From contig JACUUM010000007.1 of assembly GCA_014859305.1 (NCBI GenBank), forward strand, positions 1 through 56,763: a DNA stretch of 56,763 nucleotides. The letters are read 5' to 3'. Below are positions 19,090 to 26,194 of the stretch, piece after piece. Each line of letters opens with the position of its first letter. The stretch's first letter is position 1. Origin of the DNA: Coriobacteriia bacterium. Lineage in GTDB: Bacteria > Actinomycetota > Coriobacteriia > Anaerosomatales > Kmv31. Under the pieces are notes generated by a model that saw only the letters and a list, made by a program, of their open reading frames with translations, made no database searches and was not told the origin of the DNA. Made by a program: the position numbers and the translations under genes.

Positions 19090-20082
19090 TCACACGGCCA
19101 CCGGCCGCCGCTCGGCCACCTCGCTCAGCAGCTCGCCCCACTCCCGCGCGAACCGCTCGATCCCCCAGCGCCGGCACGCCGCACGCCGGGCCCCCTCGCC
19201 GAGGCGCCGCGCGTACAGCGGGTCGTCGATCAGGCCCCGCATCCGGGAGACGAGGCGCGAGACGTCCGTGTCCACGTACCCCGACACGCCGTTGCGTACC
19301 GCCACCGCCATCTCGGTGGTGGCCAGCCCGACGACGGGCACGCCGCACTGCATCGCCTCCAGCACCGCCAACCCGAGGCTCGTGTAGCGGATGGGGTTGA
19401 ACAGGAAGCGGTAGTGAGCCATGAGGCGCGGCAGCTCCTCGTGTGAGACCTCCCCGAGGCCCCCCAGAGGCACCGATCCCATGCCGGCGAGGTCCAGCGG
19501 CACCTCGGCGCGCACGCGGTCCAGGACGTCGGCGCCGAGCCTGCGCCCCCGGGAGGCTATGTCGTTCACCACGACCAGGCCGCGGGGGATCTCGCCGGTG
19601 TAGCGGACGGCGGGCGGGACCTTGACGCCGTGCTCGACCACGCGGGTCCGGCACTCGCCGCAGTCCCACATCAGGTCGTTGAAGTGGGTCACGTGGACGA
19701 CGAGCACCTCGGGATCGTCCACCCAGTGCCGCGTGTCCGTGGGGTGCTCCCTGGGCGGATCGTGCTCGAGGTAGACGCCCGGCAGGCGGCGCTGCTGGGG
19801 CGAGAGGATCTCGTACCGGTCCTCGGTCCAGTTGCGCCTCGACTGGTACAGCACGCAGTCCAGCTCCAGGGAGGGCGCCTCCTCGGCCGGAACCTCGTGC
19901 ACGTTGTCCGGCCAGGGAAGCCCGTCCGAGCGCCCTCCGTACCCCTCGGGCCGCCCGGGCTTCACGGGGACGTGGAACTCGGCGGGCGCATGCGCCAGGT
20001 AGTACAGGTAGCTGCCGTGCACGTGCCAGGTGAGCACGTGCGGGCGGTAGGCCCGCCGTCGTCCGAAGCGCGTCGCCGTCAT
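19090..20082 (-). CDS. GT4-like glycosyltransferase
   Basis: 330 residues; ATG 20082 follows GGAGGGAACGGC. The C-terminal GT-B half is recognisable: GLVVVNDIASRGRRLGADVL, LMAHYRFLFNPIRYTSLGLA, VLEAMQCGVPVVGLATTEM, VRNGVSGYVDTDVSRLV and ARRLGEGARRAACRRWGIER. The N-terminal half includes LTWHVHGSYLYYLAHAPAEF and HVTHFNDLMWDCGEC, unlike the common GT4 pattern, so assignment rests on the C-terminal donor-binding region. No signal or membrane segments. It belongs to the minus-strand heptose operon, 41 nt upstream of the SDR start, and probably extends the heptose-containing glycan. Confidence 0.8.
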   Translation of the reverse strand: MTATRFGRRRAYRPHVLTWHVHGSYLYYLAHAPAEFHVPVKPGRPEGYGGRSDGLPWPDNVHEVPAEEAPSLELDCVLYQSRRNWTEDRYEILSPQQRRLPGVYLEHDPPREHPTDTRHWVDDPEVLVVHVTHFNDLMWDCGECRTRVVEHGVKVPPAVRYTGEIPRGLVVVNDIASRGRRLGADVLDRVRAEVPLDLAGMGSVPLGGLGEVSHEELPRLMAHYRFLFNPIRYTSLGLAVLEAMQCGVPVVGLATTEMAVAVRNGVSGYVDTDVSRLVSRMRGLIDDPLYARRLGEGARRAACRRWGIERFAREWGELLSEVAERRPVAV

Positions 20083-20153
20083 GCCGTTCCCTCCGTTCGA
20101 GGCGCCCTTACGGCGCCGTCGGTCCGTCACTGTGCCGTCGCCCTTCGCGCCGC

Positions 20154-21269
20154 TCAGACGGTCGTCGCGGCCGCGGCGTCCTCCCTCGGTGCCCGCCCGG
20201 TCGCCCGGCCTCTCGCTTCGCCGGCGGCCGCCAGCCGCGCGGCCTCCTCGGCGACCTCCGCCGGCGGGATCGCCAGGCACGCCTTGTCCCGGGGGCACTC
20301 GTAGGCGTAGCACGGCGAGCAGGCCGTCTCGCGGGTGAGCACGGCCGAGGGGACCGAGCGGGGCGCCCACTGCCCCGGCAGGTCGGTCCCCGAGAACACC
20401 GCGACCACGGGCGTGCCCACGGCGTCCGCCAGGTGCAGCGCGGCCGAGTCGTTCGCCACCACCGCCGACGCCTCGGCGAGCAGGGCCGCGAGCTCGGGGA
20501 CGCCCGTCTCGCCCGCGACCGGCGCGGCGCCCGGCGTCGCGCCGGCGACCTTCCCGACGAGCTCACTCTCCCGCTCGCTCCCCACCACCGCCACGCCGCG
20601 CCCGCCTGCGGCGATCAGCCGAACGGCCTCTGCGAAGGACGTGGCGGGGTAGCGGCGCGCCGAGCAGCCGGCGCCGGGCGCCGCCGCCACGAAGCCGCCC
20701 CCGATGCCGCGCTCGTCCAGGAGCGCGCGCGCACGCCTCCGGGCCTCGGGCGGGACACGTACCTCGAGCGGGCGGCTCGGCGCCGCGAGACCGAGCCCGC
20801 GCAAGAGATCCAGGTTGCGCTCCACCTGGTGCGTCTCGTCGGCAGGGGGCGTCACGGGGTGCGTGACGACCGCGCCGGCGAACTCCCGCGAGTGCGCCGC
20901 CCGCACCGGGATCCCCGCGAGGTAGCACGCGTACGCCGGCGGGAGCGGGGATTGCGAGAAGCTGGTGAAGACGATCGCGGCGTCGTAGCGCCCCGCCGAG
21001 ACGTGCCTGATGAGCCGCTTGTCGCCGGACGCGTCGTCCGCGAGCCGGCCGGACACATCCTGCCAGGAGACCCTGGCGACGAGCACGTCGTCGACCCAGG
21101 GCAGCAGGGGCGCCGCCTGCGCGCCGGCGGGCGAGCACAGCAGCGTCAGGTGTGCGGCGCCCGCGGCCTTCACCGCCCGCAGCGCGGGCCCGAGCATCAC
21201 CACGTCGCCGATGTTGTCCAGCCGCACGGCGAGCACGCGGCGCGCGGCCGAGAACGGTTCACGCCACAT
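20154..21269 (-). CDS. Family 9 glycosyltransferase (heptosyltransferase-like)
   Basis: 371 residues from ATG 21269 (GGGAGG upstream), overlapping the preceding GT9 stop by 11 nt. GT9 hallmarks: VLAVRLDNIGDVVMLGPALR at the N-terminus, DAAIVFTSFSQSP, VAAAPGAGCSARRYPATSFA, VVGSERESELV, VVANDSAALHLADAVGTPVV with the ADP-heptose binding D-S/T-G-type segment, and VFSGTDLPGQWAP. A late cysteine cluster, CSPCYAYECPRDKAC, is typical of this family. Relatives transfer heptose from ADP-heptose in the cytoplasm. The C-terminal 30 residues are a low-complexity Ala/Arg tail. Confidence 0.88.
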   Translation of the reverse strand: MWREPFSAARRVLAVRLDNIGDVVMLGPALRAVKAAGAAHLTLLCSPAGAQAAPLLPWVDDVLVARVSWQDVSGRLADDASGDKRLIRHVSAGRYDAAIVFTSFSQSPLPPAYACYLAGIPVRAAHSREFAGAVVTHPVTPPADETHQVERNLDLLRGLGLAAPSRPLEVRVPPEARRRARALLDERGIGGGFVAAAPGAGCSARRYPATSFAEAVRLIAAGGRGVAVVGSERESELVGKVAGATPGAAPVAGETGVPELAALLAEASAVVANDSAALHLADAVGTPVVAVFSGTDLPGQWAPRSVPSAVLTRETACSPCYAYECPRDKACLAIPPAEVAEEAARLAAAGEARGRATGRAPREDAAAATTV

Positions 21270-22380
21270 GTGGCCTCCCGCGCGGCCGGTCCGACAGCGC
21301 GTCACGCACCTCGGCGAGGACGGCCCGAACGGGTACCCGGCCCGGCGGCCGCGGCCGGTCCGCGAGGATCGGACAAGGCAGCCCTCCACACGCGGCGGGC
21401 AGCTCCGGGTCTCGCTCCGGGACGGTCTCGTCCCGCGGTCGGGCCTCGTCCCGCGGGAGCACCGCGCGAACGGAGCCCGCGGGTGCCCACCTGCGCGGGT
21501 CCGAGGCCCCTGTGTACACGACGACCGTGGGCGCTTCGACGGCGGCGGCGAGATGCGCGACGCCGGTGTCGTTGCACACGACGAGGCGTGCCCCCTGCAG
21601 CACGGCGGCCAGCACGCCCAGCGAGGTGGACGCGCACAGGTCGGCCACGGGTACGCGTGCCGCCCCGACGACGGCTTCGCACGCGGGTGCCTCCTCCGCG
21701 GTGCCCGTGAGCGCGACACCCACGCCCGCTGCGACGACCTCCTCGGCCACGCGCACGAAGCCCTCCGGCGCCCACCTGCGCTCCGCCGCCGCCGCGCCGG
21801 GGTGCAGGCACGCGTACCCGCCCGGACCCAAGCCCGCGGCCTCGAGCAGCCGCCTCGCCTCTTCGCGGTCGGATCGCGCCACGGGGTACCGCACGCGCTC
21901 TCCGGTCCCGCCCTCCGCGCCGCTCACGAGCCGGACCCAGCGGCTCACCTCGGGGAGCCCGGGGTCGTACGGCGCCAGGCCGGGATGCGCCGGCGCGCAG
22001 GGCATGCGATACCCCAGCACCTCCCTCGCCCCGAGCTCCAGAAGGAACCCGTTCATCGCGCTGCCGTTCCCGTGCATCTGCACCGCGAGGTCGAACCGCC
22101 GCTCGCGCGCGTCGCGCAGGAACCGCTCCAGGTCCTCCCGGTTCAGCGGGACCTCGGGGATCCCGGGGTAGCCGGGGAACGGGAGCAGCTCGTCGATCAG
22201 GGGCGCGAACGCCTCCACCAGGCCTGAGACCGACGGCAGCCCGATCAGCGTCAGGCGGGCGCCGGGCGCCGCCCGGCGCAGCGCGCGCAGCGCGGGGACG
22301 GCGCACAGGAAGTCCCCGACGCCGGGCAGCGCGCGCACGACCACCACCGAGCGCGGTTCCGCTCCGCGGACGCCATCCAC
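21259..22380 (-). CDS. Family 9 glycosyltransferase (heptosyltransferase-like)
   Basis: 373 residues from GTG 22380, chosen over an in-frame GTG at 22407 because GGGGGGAC precedes it. Motifs: VVVVRALPGVGDFLCAVPAL, FDLAVQMHGNGSAMNGFLLE (acceptor side), ACLHPGAAAAERRWAPEGFV, VALTGTAEEAPACEAVV and VVCNDTGVAHLAAAVEAPTV. HPGA, CNDTGVAHLA and the N-terminal ALPGVGD loop are diagnostic for GT9/WaaF-like proteins. It is the first gene of the minus-strand block and likely adds ADP-heptose-derived residues. The block has no obvious promoter in the 170 bp upstream. Confidence 0.87.
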   Translation of the reverse strand: MDGVRGAEPRSVVVVRALPGVGDFLCAVPALRALRRAAPGARLTLIGLPSVSGLVEAFAPLIDELLPFPGYPGIPEVPLNREDLERFLRDARERRFDLAVQMHGNGSAMNGFLLELGAREVLGYRMPCAPAHPGLAPYDPGLPEVSRWVRLVSGAEGGTGERVRYPVARSDREEARRLLEAAGLGPGGYACLHPGAAAAERRWAPEGFVRVAEEVVAAGVGVALTGTAEEAPACEAVVGAARVPVADLCASTSLGVLAAVLQGARLVVCNDTGVAHLAAAVEAPTVVVYTGASDPRRWAPAGSVRAVLPRDEARPRDETVPERDPELPAACGGLPCPILADRPRPPGRVPVRAVLAEVRDALSDRPRGRPHVA

Positions 22381-22575
22381 CGTCGTCCCCCCCGCCCCGG
22401 CGGTCACCGCCGGTCCGGCTCGGCCAGAGCAGGGGTCTTCCTACCCCCGCCTCCGGCGTCGCTAAACGGCGCGGGGAAGACGCTCGACGGCGCGCCGCGC
22501 AGGCCCTGCGGTGCGGCGGCGGCGGGTGCGCGAGGACGTGGCGGCCACCGCCCGGAGGCGGCGGACGCGGCGCGG

Positions 22576-22932
22576 TCAGGCGTTCGTGCTCGGGTTGATC
22601 TTGTGCAGCACCAGCGCGATGAGCGCGAGCCTGCGGCCGCGCTCCTGACACGCCTCGACGAACTGGGCGATGGTCTCCTTCATCTCCGCCGACGGACGGT
22701 ACTTCACCAGACCGCCGGCGCACTGGAGGATCTTCGCCGCGCACAGCGCCTCGACCTCGGGGTCGAGCTCCTCCACGCGGCGGCCGAGACGGGACGCCAA
22801 TCCCTCGAGGTCGAGGACCGCATCCGGATTGCGGTGGTAGAAGACCAGTATGTCCCAGGTCAGCAGCGACCGGACGTACCGGTCGACGAATCGCATGACC
22901 GAGGGTCCTAGGACACCCTCCAGGTCGTACAC
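22576..22932 (-). CDS. Small hypothetical protein, winged-helix-like
   Basis: 118 residues from GTG 22932, chosen because GGAAGGG lies 6 nt upstream; an in-frame GTG at 22965 lacks a site. The segment SLLTWDILVFYHRNPDAVLD / LEGLASRLGRRVEELDPEVE / ALCAAKILQCAGGLVKYRPS has the helix-helix-recognition-helix-wing spacing of a winged HTH, followed by a long amphipathic helix (AEMKETIAQFVEACQERGRR). This suggests a small transcriptional regulator, but I recognise no named family. It sits on the same strand upstream of the heptose/glycosyltransferase operon, separated by about 195 bp, so it could regulate it or be independent. Confidence 0.65.
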   Translation of the reverse strand: MYDLEGVLGPSVMRFVDRYVRSLLTWDILVFYHRNPDAVLDLEGLASRLGRRVEELDPEVEALCAAKILQCAGGLVKYRPSAEMKETIAQFVEACQERGRRLALIALVLHKINPSTNA

Positions 22933-23237
22933 CCTAGACCCTTCCCCATCGGAGACCTGATCCACGGGCAGTTCCCGACCCGTACGCGGAACGCCGAGGC
23001 AGGGAGGCCCGTTCCCGCCGAGTCCGCCGCCGCGGCTGCAATGAGTTTAGCCTACCAGCATCTTCCTCTACGCGCGTGTAGCGCCCGGCGGCCGCGTCTC
23101 GTGCGCGAACGGTCGCACGCCCTGACGACCGGGCGCCATCCTGCGTTCGGCGGCAAGACCCCCACGACGCAGTCTTGCCTATTCCGCCCTTTGCCGGGGC
23201 GATACGTGCGCGTTCCCAGACGGGGCGCTCCTCCGGG
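22933..23237. other. Intergenic region, no gene supported
   Basis: About 305 bp between the small winged-helix-like gene and the membrane-protein gene. The only structure I see is a hairpin at 23152-23179 (8-bp perfect stem GGCAAGAC/GTCTTGCC) and a second at 23223-23256 overlapping the next gene's end. Short frames here have poor codon use and no ribosome site. Confidence 0.6.
23152..23179. other. Perfect 8-bp stem-loop in the intergenic region
   Basis: GGCAAGAC and GTCTTGCC flank a 12-nt loop. Neither strand shows a U tract after the stem, so a standard intrinsic terminator is unlikely. It could be a leader structure for the downstream minus-strand gene at 22576-22932, or incidental. Confidence 0.4.
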
Positions 23238-23256
23238 TCACCGGACCGGAGCGCCC
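23223..23256 (-). terminator. Possible stem-loop terminator overlapping a gene end
   Basis: GGGCGCTCC (23223-23231) pairs with GGAGCGCCC (23248-23256) around a 16-nt loop and spans the stop codon of the four-helix membrane protein. No U run follows, so termination activity is uncertain. Confidence 0.35.
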
Positions 23257-23651
23257 TCTTGCAGACCGCAGATCACCTGCATGCGCGAGGCCAGCATGAA
23301 CAGCAGCGCGGCGACCAGCATCGGGCCGATCAGCACGGCCAGCACGGTGATCCACACGCCCGTCTCCCATCCGGCGACGAGACCCCACCCCACCACGACG
23401 GCCGCGCCCAGCGCCAGCAACAGGGCGGCGAGGCGTTCGTAGAACCAGCCGACGAGGAACGCCCCGACCGTGACGGCCAGCGGCAGCAGCGCCGTCCCCA
23501 CCGCTTCGACGATGCCCCCGCCCTCGTACGCCCACGTGGCGCCGAACGTGGCGACCACCCAGAACGCCCCGCCCCCCAGGATGAAGAGGCGCGCCAGCAC
23601 GCGCTCCACGTTCATTCGGTCGTAGCTGCAGGTCCTGGCGAGAAGCTGCAT
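23238..23651 (-). CDS. Hypothetical four-helix membrane protein
   Basis: 137 residues, ATG preceded by GGAGGGGACGG. Four hydrophobic segments are clear: LFILGGGAFWVVATFGATWA, GTALLPLAVTVGAFLVGWFY, LAALLLALGAAVVVGWGLVA and WITVLAVLIGPMLVAALLFM. No charged or catalytic motif and no family assignment. Flanks are a non-coding region downstream and, about 105 bp upstream, the FNR-like reductase stop on the same strand; the two may be co-transcribed. Confidence 0.75.
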   Translation of the reverse strand: MQLLARTCSYDRMNVERVLARLFILGGGAFWVVATFGATWAYEGGGIVEAVGTALLPLAVTVGAFLVGWFYERLAALLLALGAAVVVGWGLVAGWETGVWITVLAVLIGPMLVAALLFMLASRMQVICGLQEGAPVR

Positions 23652-23757
23652 CCGTCCCCTCCTTCGCGCGGACAGCGCAGCCGCGGGGCGGCGGCGATCC
23701 CTGGCCTGTATATACCCTGGAAGGGCTGTCCAGCGGTCCCTTCCGCCCGCCGCGGCC

Positions 23758-24465
23758 TCAGTACCCGCTGAACCGCTCGACCAGCCGGCGGTCCTCGGGC
23801 ACGGCGAGCTCGTCGAGCACCGCCGTCATCGCGTCCGCCATCGCCGGCGGCCCCGCGACCACGAAGCGCAGGCCGTCGTCCATCCGGACGTGCCGTCGGA
23901 CCATTGCGGCGGTGATGAACCCGCTCTCGCCGGCCCACCCCGACGGAGGCCGCTCGTACGCGAGCACCAGACGGCACCAGCCCTCGCCGGCCATCCCCTC
24001 GAGCTCCTCCAGGAAGGGCACGCAGACGTCGTCCACGTTGCCGTAGAGGAGGACCGCGTCCAGCCCCCCTCCCCCTCGCGAGGCCGCGTCGCGCAGGATG
24101 CTGCGGGCGGGCGTCACGCCCACGCCTCCGACCAGGAAGGCGACGCGCCGGGTGCCTTCCGGCAGGACCGTACTCCCCCGTGCCCCCGAGACCTCCGCCG
24201 GATCCCCGGCCGCCATCGAAGCCAGGGCCCGCTTGAACGGCGACCCGCTGAGCCGCGTCGTGACCTCCAGGTAAGGGTCGGCGGGGGCCTGTGAGAGCGT
24301 GAACGGCTTGCTCTGCGGTCCCTCGGCCGTTCGCAGCCTCAGGAGCGCGTACTGCCCCGGAGCGAACGCGTACCCGGGAGGCTTGGCGAACCGGAACGAC
24401 GCCACCCGCTCGCCGCACGACGACGAATCCAGCAGTGCGGTACCGGACCATGCTCTCGGCTCCAA
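23758..24465 (-). CDS. FAD/NAD(P)-binding oxidoreductase (ferredoxin-NADP reductase-like)
   Basis: About 235 residues. TTG 24465 is preferred because GGGGAGGAG lies just upstream; an in-frame GTG at 24492 has no site. FNR-type motifs: YAFAPGQYALLRLRTAEGPQ, SKPFTLSQAP (flavin-binding RxYS/T equivalent), VAFLVGGVGVTPARSILRDA (NAD(P) pyrophosphate loop), AVLLYGNVDDVCVPFLEELE and FVVAGPPAMADAMTAVLDEL; it ends at the usual C-terminal aromatic position (FSGY). Iron-sulfur cysteines are absent, so it is a single reductase module shuttling electrons between a pyridine nucleotide and an unknown partner. It is divergent from the thioredoxin/NHL gene, 116 bp away. Confidence 0.82.
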   Translation of the reverse strand: MEPRAWSGTALLDSSSCGERVASFRFAKPPGYAFAPGQYALLRLRTAEGPQSKPFTLSQAPADPYLEVTTRLSGSPFKRALASMAAGDPAEVSGARGSTVLPEGTRRVAFLVGGVGVTPARSILRDAASRGGGGLDAVLLYGNVDDVCVPFLEELEGMAGEGWCRLVLAYERPPSGWAGESGFITAAMVRRHVRMDDGLRFVVAGPPAMADAMTAVLDELAVPEDRRLVERFSGY

Positions 24466-24581
24466 GCCGGGCTCCTCCCCACGCCGCGGCACCCGCCGCG
24501 CAACGGGAAGATACCCGGCGACCTGCGGGAGGGGCCACGGGCGGGCGGCGGACCGCCGCCGGGCGAAGGCTGGGGGTCGCG

Positions 24582-26043
24582 ATGCGTCTGGGGACCGAGC
24601 CGGTGAGGGCGACGGACTTCCCCGAAGGGCTCGACTGGCTGGGGGTACGGAGGCCGATCGCGCTGGCGGACCTCGCCGGCCGCTTCGCGCTGCTGGACTT
24701 CTGGACCTTCGGTTGAATCAACTGCATGCAACGTGCTCCCGCGGGTACGGGAGCTGCACGAGCGCTTCCCCGGGATCCTGACCGTGATCGGCGTGCACGC
24801 CGGTAAGTTCCGCGCGGAGCGCGCCACGCCGCTGATCGAGACAGCCCGCCGACGCCTGGGCGTGGAGCACCCGGTGGTGAACGACCGCCGCTTCCGCATC
24901 TGGCGCGCCTACGGGGTGACGGCATGGCCGACGGTGGCGGTCGTCGGCCCGGACGGCCGGCTCCTGGGCAGGATCGCCGGCGAGTTCGACGTCGGCGCGC
25001 TCGCCGAGGAGATCTCCGGCGCCGCGGACGCGTACCGCGCCGACGGCCTGCTGCGCCCGGGACCCGAGCCGTTCGAGACGGTGCCGTCGCCGGCCGAGGA
25101 AGGCGCGCTGCGCTTCCCGTCGCGTGCGCTGGTCTCCGGCGGCCGGCTCTTCGTGTCCGACGCCGGGCACCGCCGCGTCCTCGAGGCGGAGGCGCGGCGG
25201 GGACCGGGCCGGCTCGCGGCGCGCGTCGTGCGCGTATGGGGCGACGGGCGGCGCGGCTTCGCCGACGGCGCGGCCGGCGAGGCGCGCTTCGCCGAGCCGC
25301 AGGGGCTCGCGGCCACGGACGGGGCGGTGTTCGTGGCCGACAGGGCGAACCACGCGATCCGGCGGCTCGACCTCGCCTCCGGAGAGGTCCGCACCGTCGC
25401 GGGGACGGGAGCGCTCGCGGCGGGACGGCTCGAGGAAGGCGACGCGCGGACGCCGCTCCGCTCCCCCTGGGGGCTGCTCGCCGAGGACGGGACGCTGCTG
25501 TGCTCGATGGCCGGCAGCCACCAGCTGTGCCGCCTCCGCCCGCACGCCGGCGCGTGGTCGCTCTCCGTCGAGGCGGGCACCGGCGCCGAGGACATCCGCG
25601 ACGGCCCGGCGCGGCTGGCCGCTCTCGCGCAACCGACCGGGCTGGCGGCGGGGACCGGCGGGGAGGTCCACGTCGCGGACTGCGAGTCCTCCTCGGTCCG
25701 CGCCCTCGGGGGCGGCGGTGTGCGGACGCTCGTCGGCACCGGGCTGTTCGACTTCGGCGACAGGGACGGGCCGGCCGGCGAGGCGCTGCTCCAGCATGCG
25801 GAGGACGTGGCGTTCCATCGGGGGGCGGTCGTCGCCGCCGACACCTACAACGACAAGCTCAAGCGGATCGATCCGGCGAGCGGGGAGACGCGCAGCCTCC
25901 CGGGCGAGGTCGCGGGCGGCTTGAGCGGGCCACGCGGGGTCGCGTCGCTGGGCGAGACGCTCCTCGTGACCGACACCGACGCCCACCGCCTCGTCGAGGT
26001 CGCGCCCGACGGCTCTCTCGCCGGCGTGCCGATCGAGCTGTGA
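24582..26043 (+). CDS. Thioredoxin-like NHL-repeat protein with in-frame UGA at the active site (candidate selenoprotein), plus a 1-nt frameshift
   Basis: ATG 24582 is chosen because homologous NHL-thioredoxins begin about 45 residues before the active site. The frame reads ALADLAGRFALLDFWTFG, then TGA (24714-24716), then INCM. Homologs have FWTYGCINCMHVLP, so UGA replaces the first cysteine of CxxC. After ATGCA the expected frame is shifted by one extra A near 24729-24731; from GTG 24733 an open frame continues to 26043 with LPRVRELHERFPGILTVIGV, the cis-proline AWPTVAVVGPDG, and about five NHL-type beta-propeller repeats (LVSGGRLFVSDAGHRRVLEA, GLAATDGAVFVADRANHAIR, VVAADTYNDKLKRIDPASGE). 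Restoring frame gives 486 residues. The intact 430-codon downstream part argues against an old pseudogene; the insertion may be a sequencing error. Confidence 0.75.
24732..24760 (+). promoter_or_regulatory. Candidate bacterial SECIS hairpin after UGA 24714
   Basis: CGTGC (24732-24736) pairs with GCACG (24756-24760), a 3-nt bulge follows on the 3' side, TCCCG (24737-24741) pairs with CGGGA (24748-24752), and the apical loop is CGGGTA (24742-24747). The loop starts 25 nt after the UGA and has G at its second position, fitting the bacterial SECIS pattern (short stem, 16-37 nt spacing, early G in the loop). Confidence 0.65.
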
Positions 26044-26124
26044 GCACGGATGTGCGGCCGAGCGGGCCTCGCGCCGGTCCCAGTGTTTGGTGTTCTTCTG
26101 CGCCTGGGAAGGAATCCGAACGCT

Positions 26125-26144
26125 CCGGGGGCAGCCTGCCCCGG
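26125..26144 (+). other. GC-rich hairpin between NHL gene and GT4-GmhA gene
   Basis: CCGGGGGCA and TGCCCCGG pair with one bulged G around a 3-nt loop. No U tract follows, so it may be a weak terminator, a processing site or incidental within the 151-bp gap. Confidence 0.3.
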
Positions 26145-26194
26145 GTGTCGGCCTCGTCCGGGCCGTGGGCACCGGAGGGGCCTGGGGAGGACTC

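Noticed and set aside
22933-23237. c-di-GMP (GEMM) riboswitch near the hairpin
   Set aside because: GGCAAA-like bases occur, but the conserved GEMM stems and the GGGACGCAAAGCC-type segment are missing.
23041-23442. 133-codon plus-strand open frame
   Set aside because: It overlaps a well-supported membrane gene on the other strand, has no ribosome site and shows no domain.
24714-24716. Plain premature stop interpretation of the TGA in the thioredoxin/NHL gene
   Set aside because: It is exactly at the catalytic Cys, with a SECIS-like hairpin and intact downstream frame; stop alone would not predict these. The frameshift keeps some doubt.
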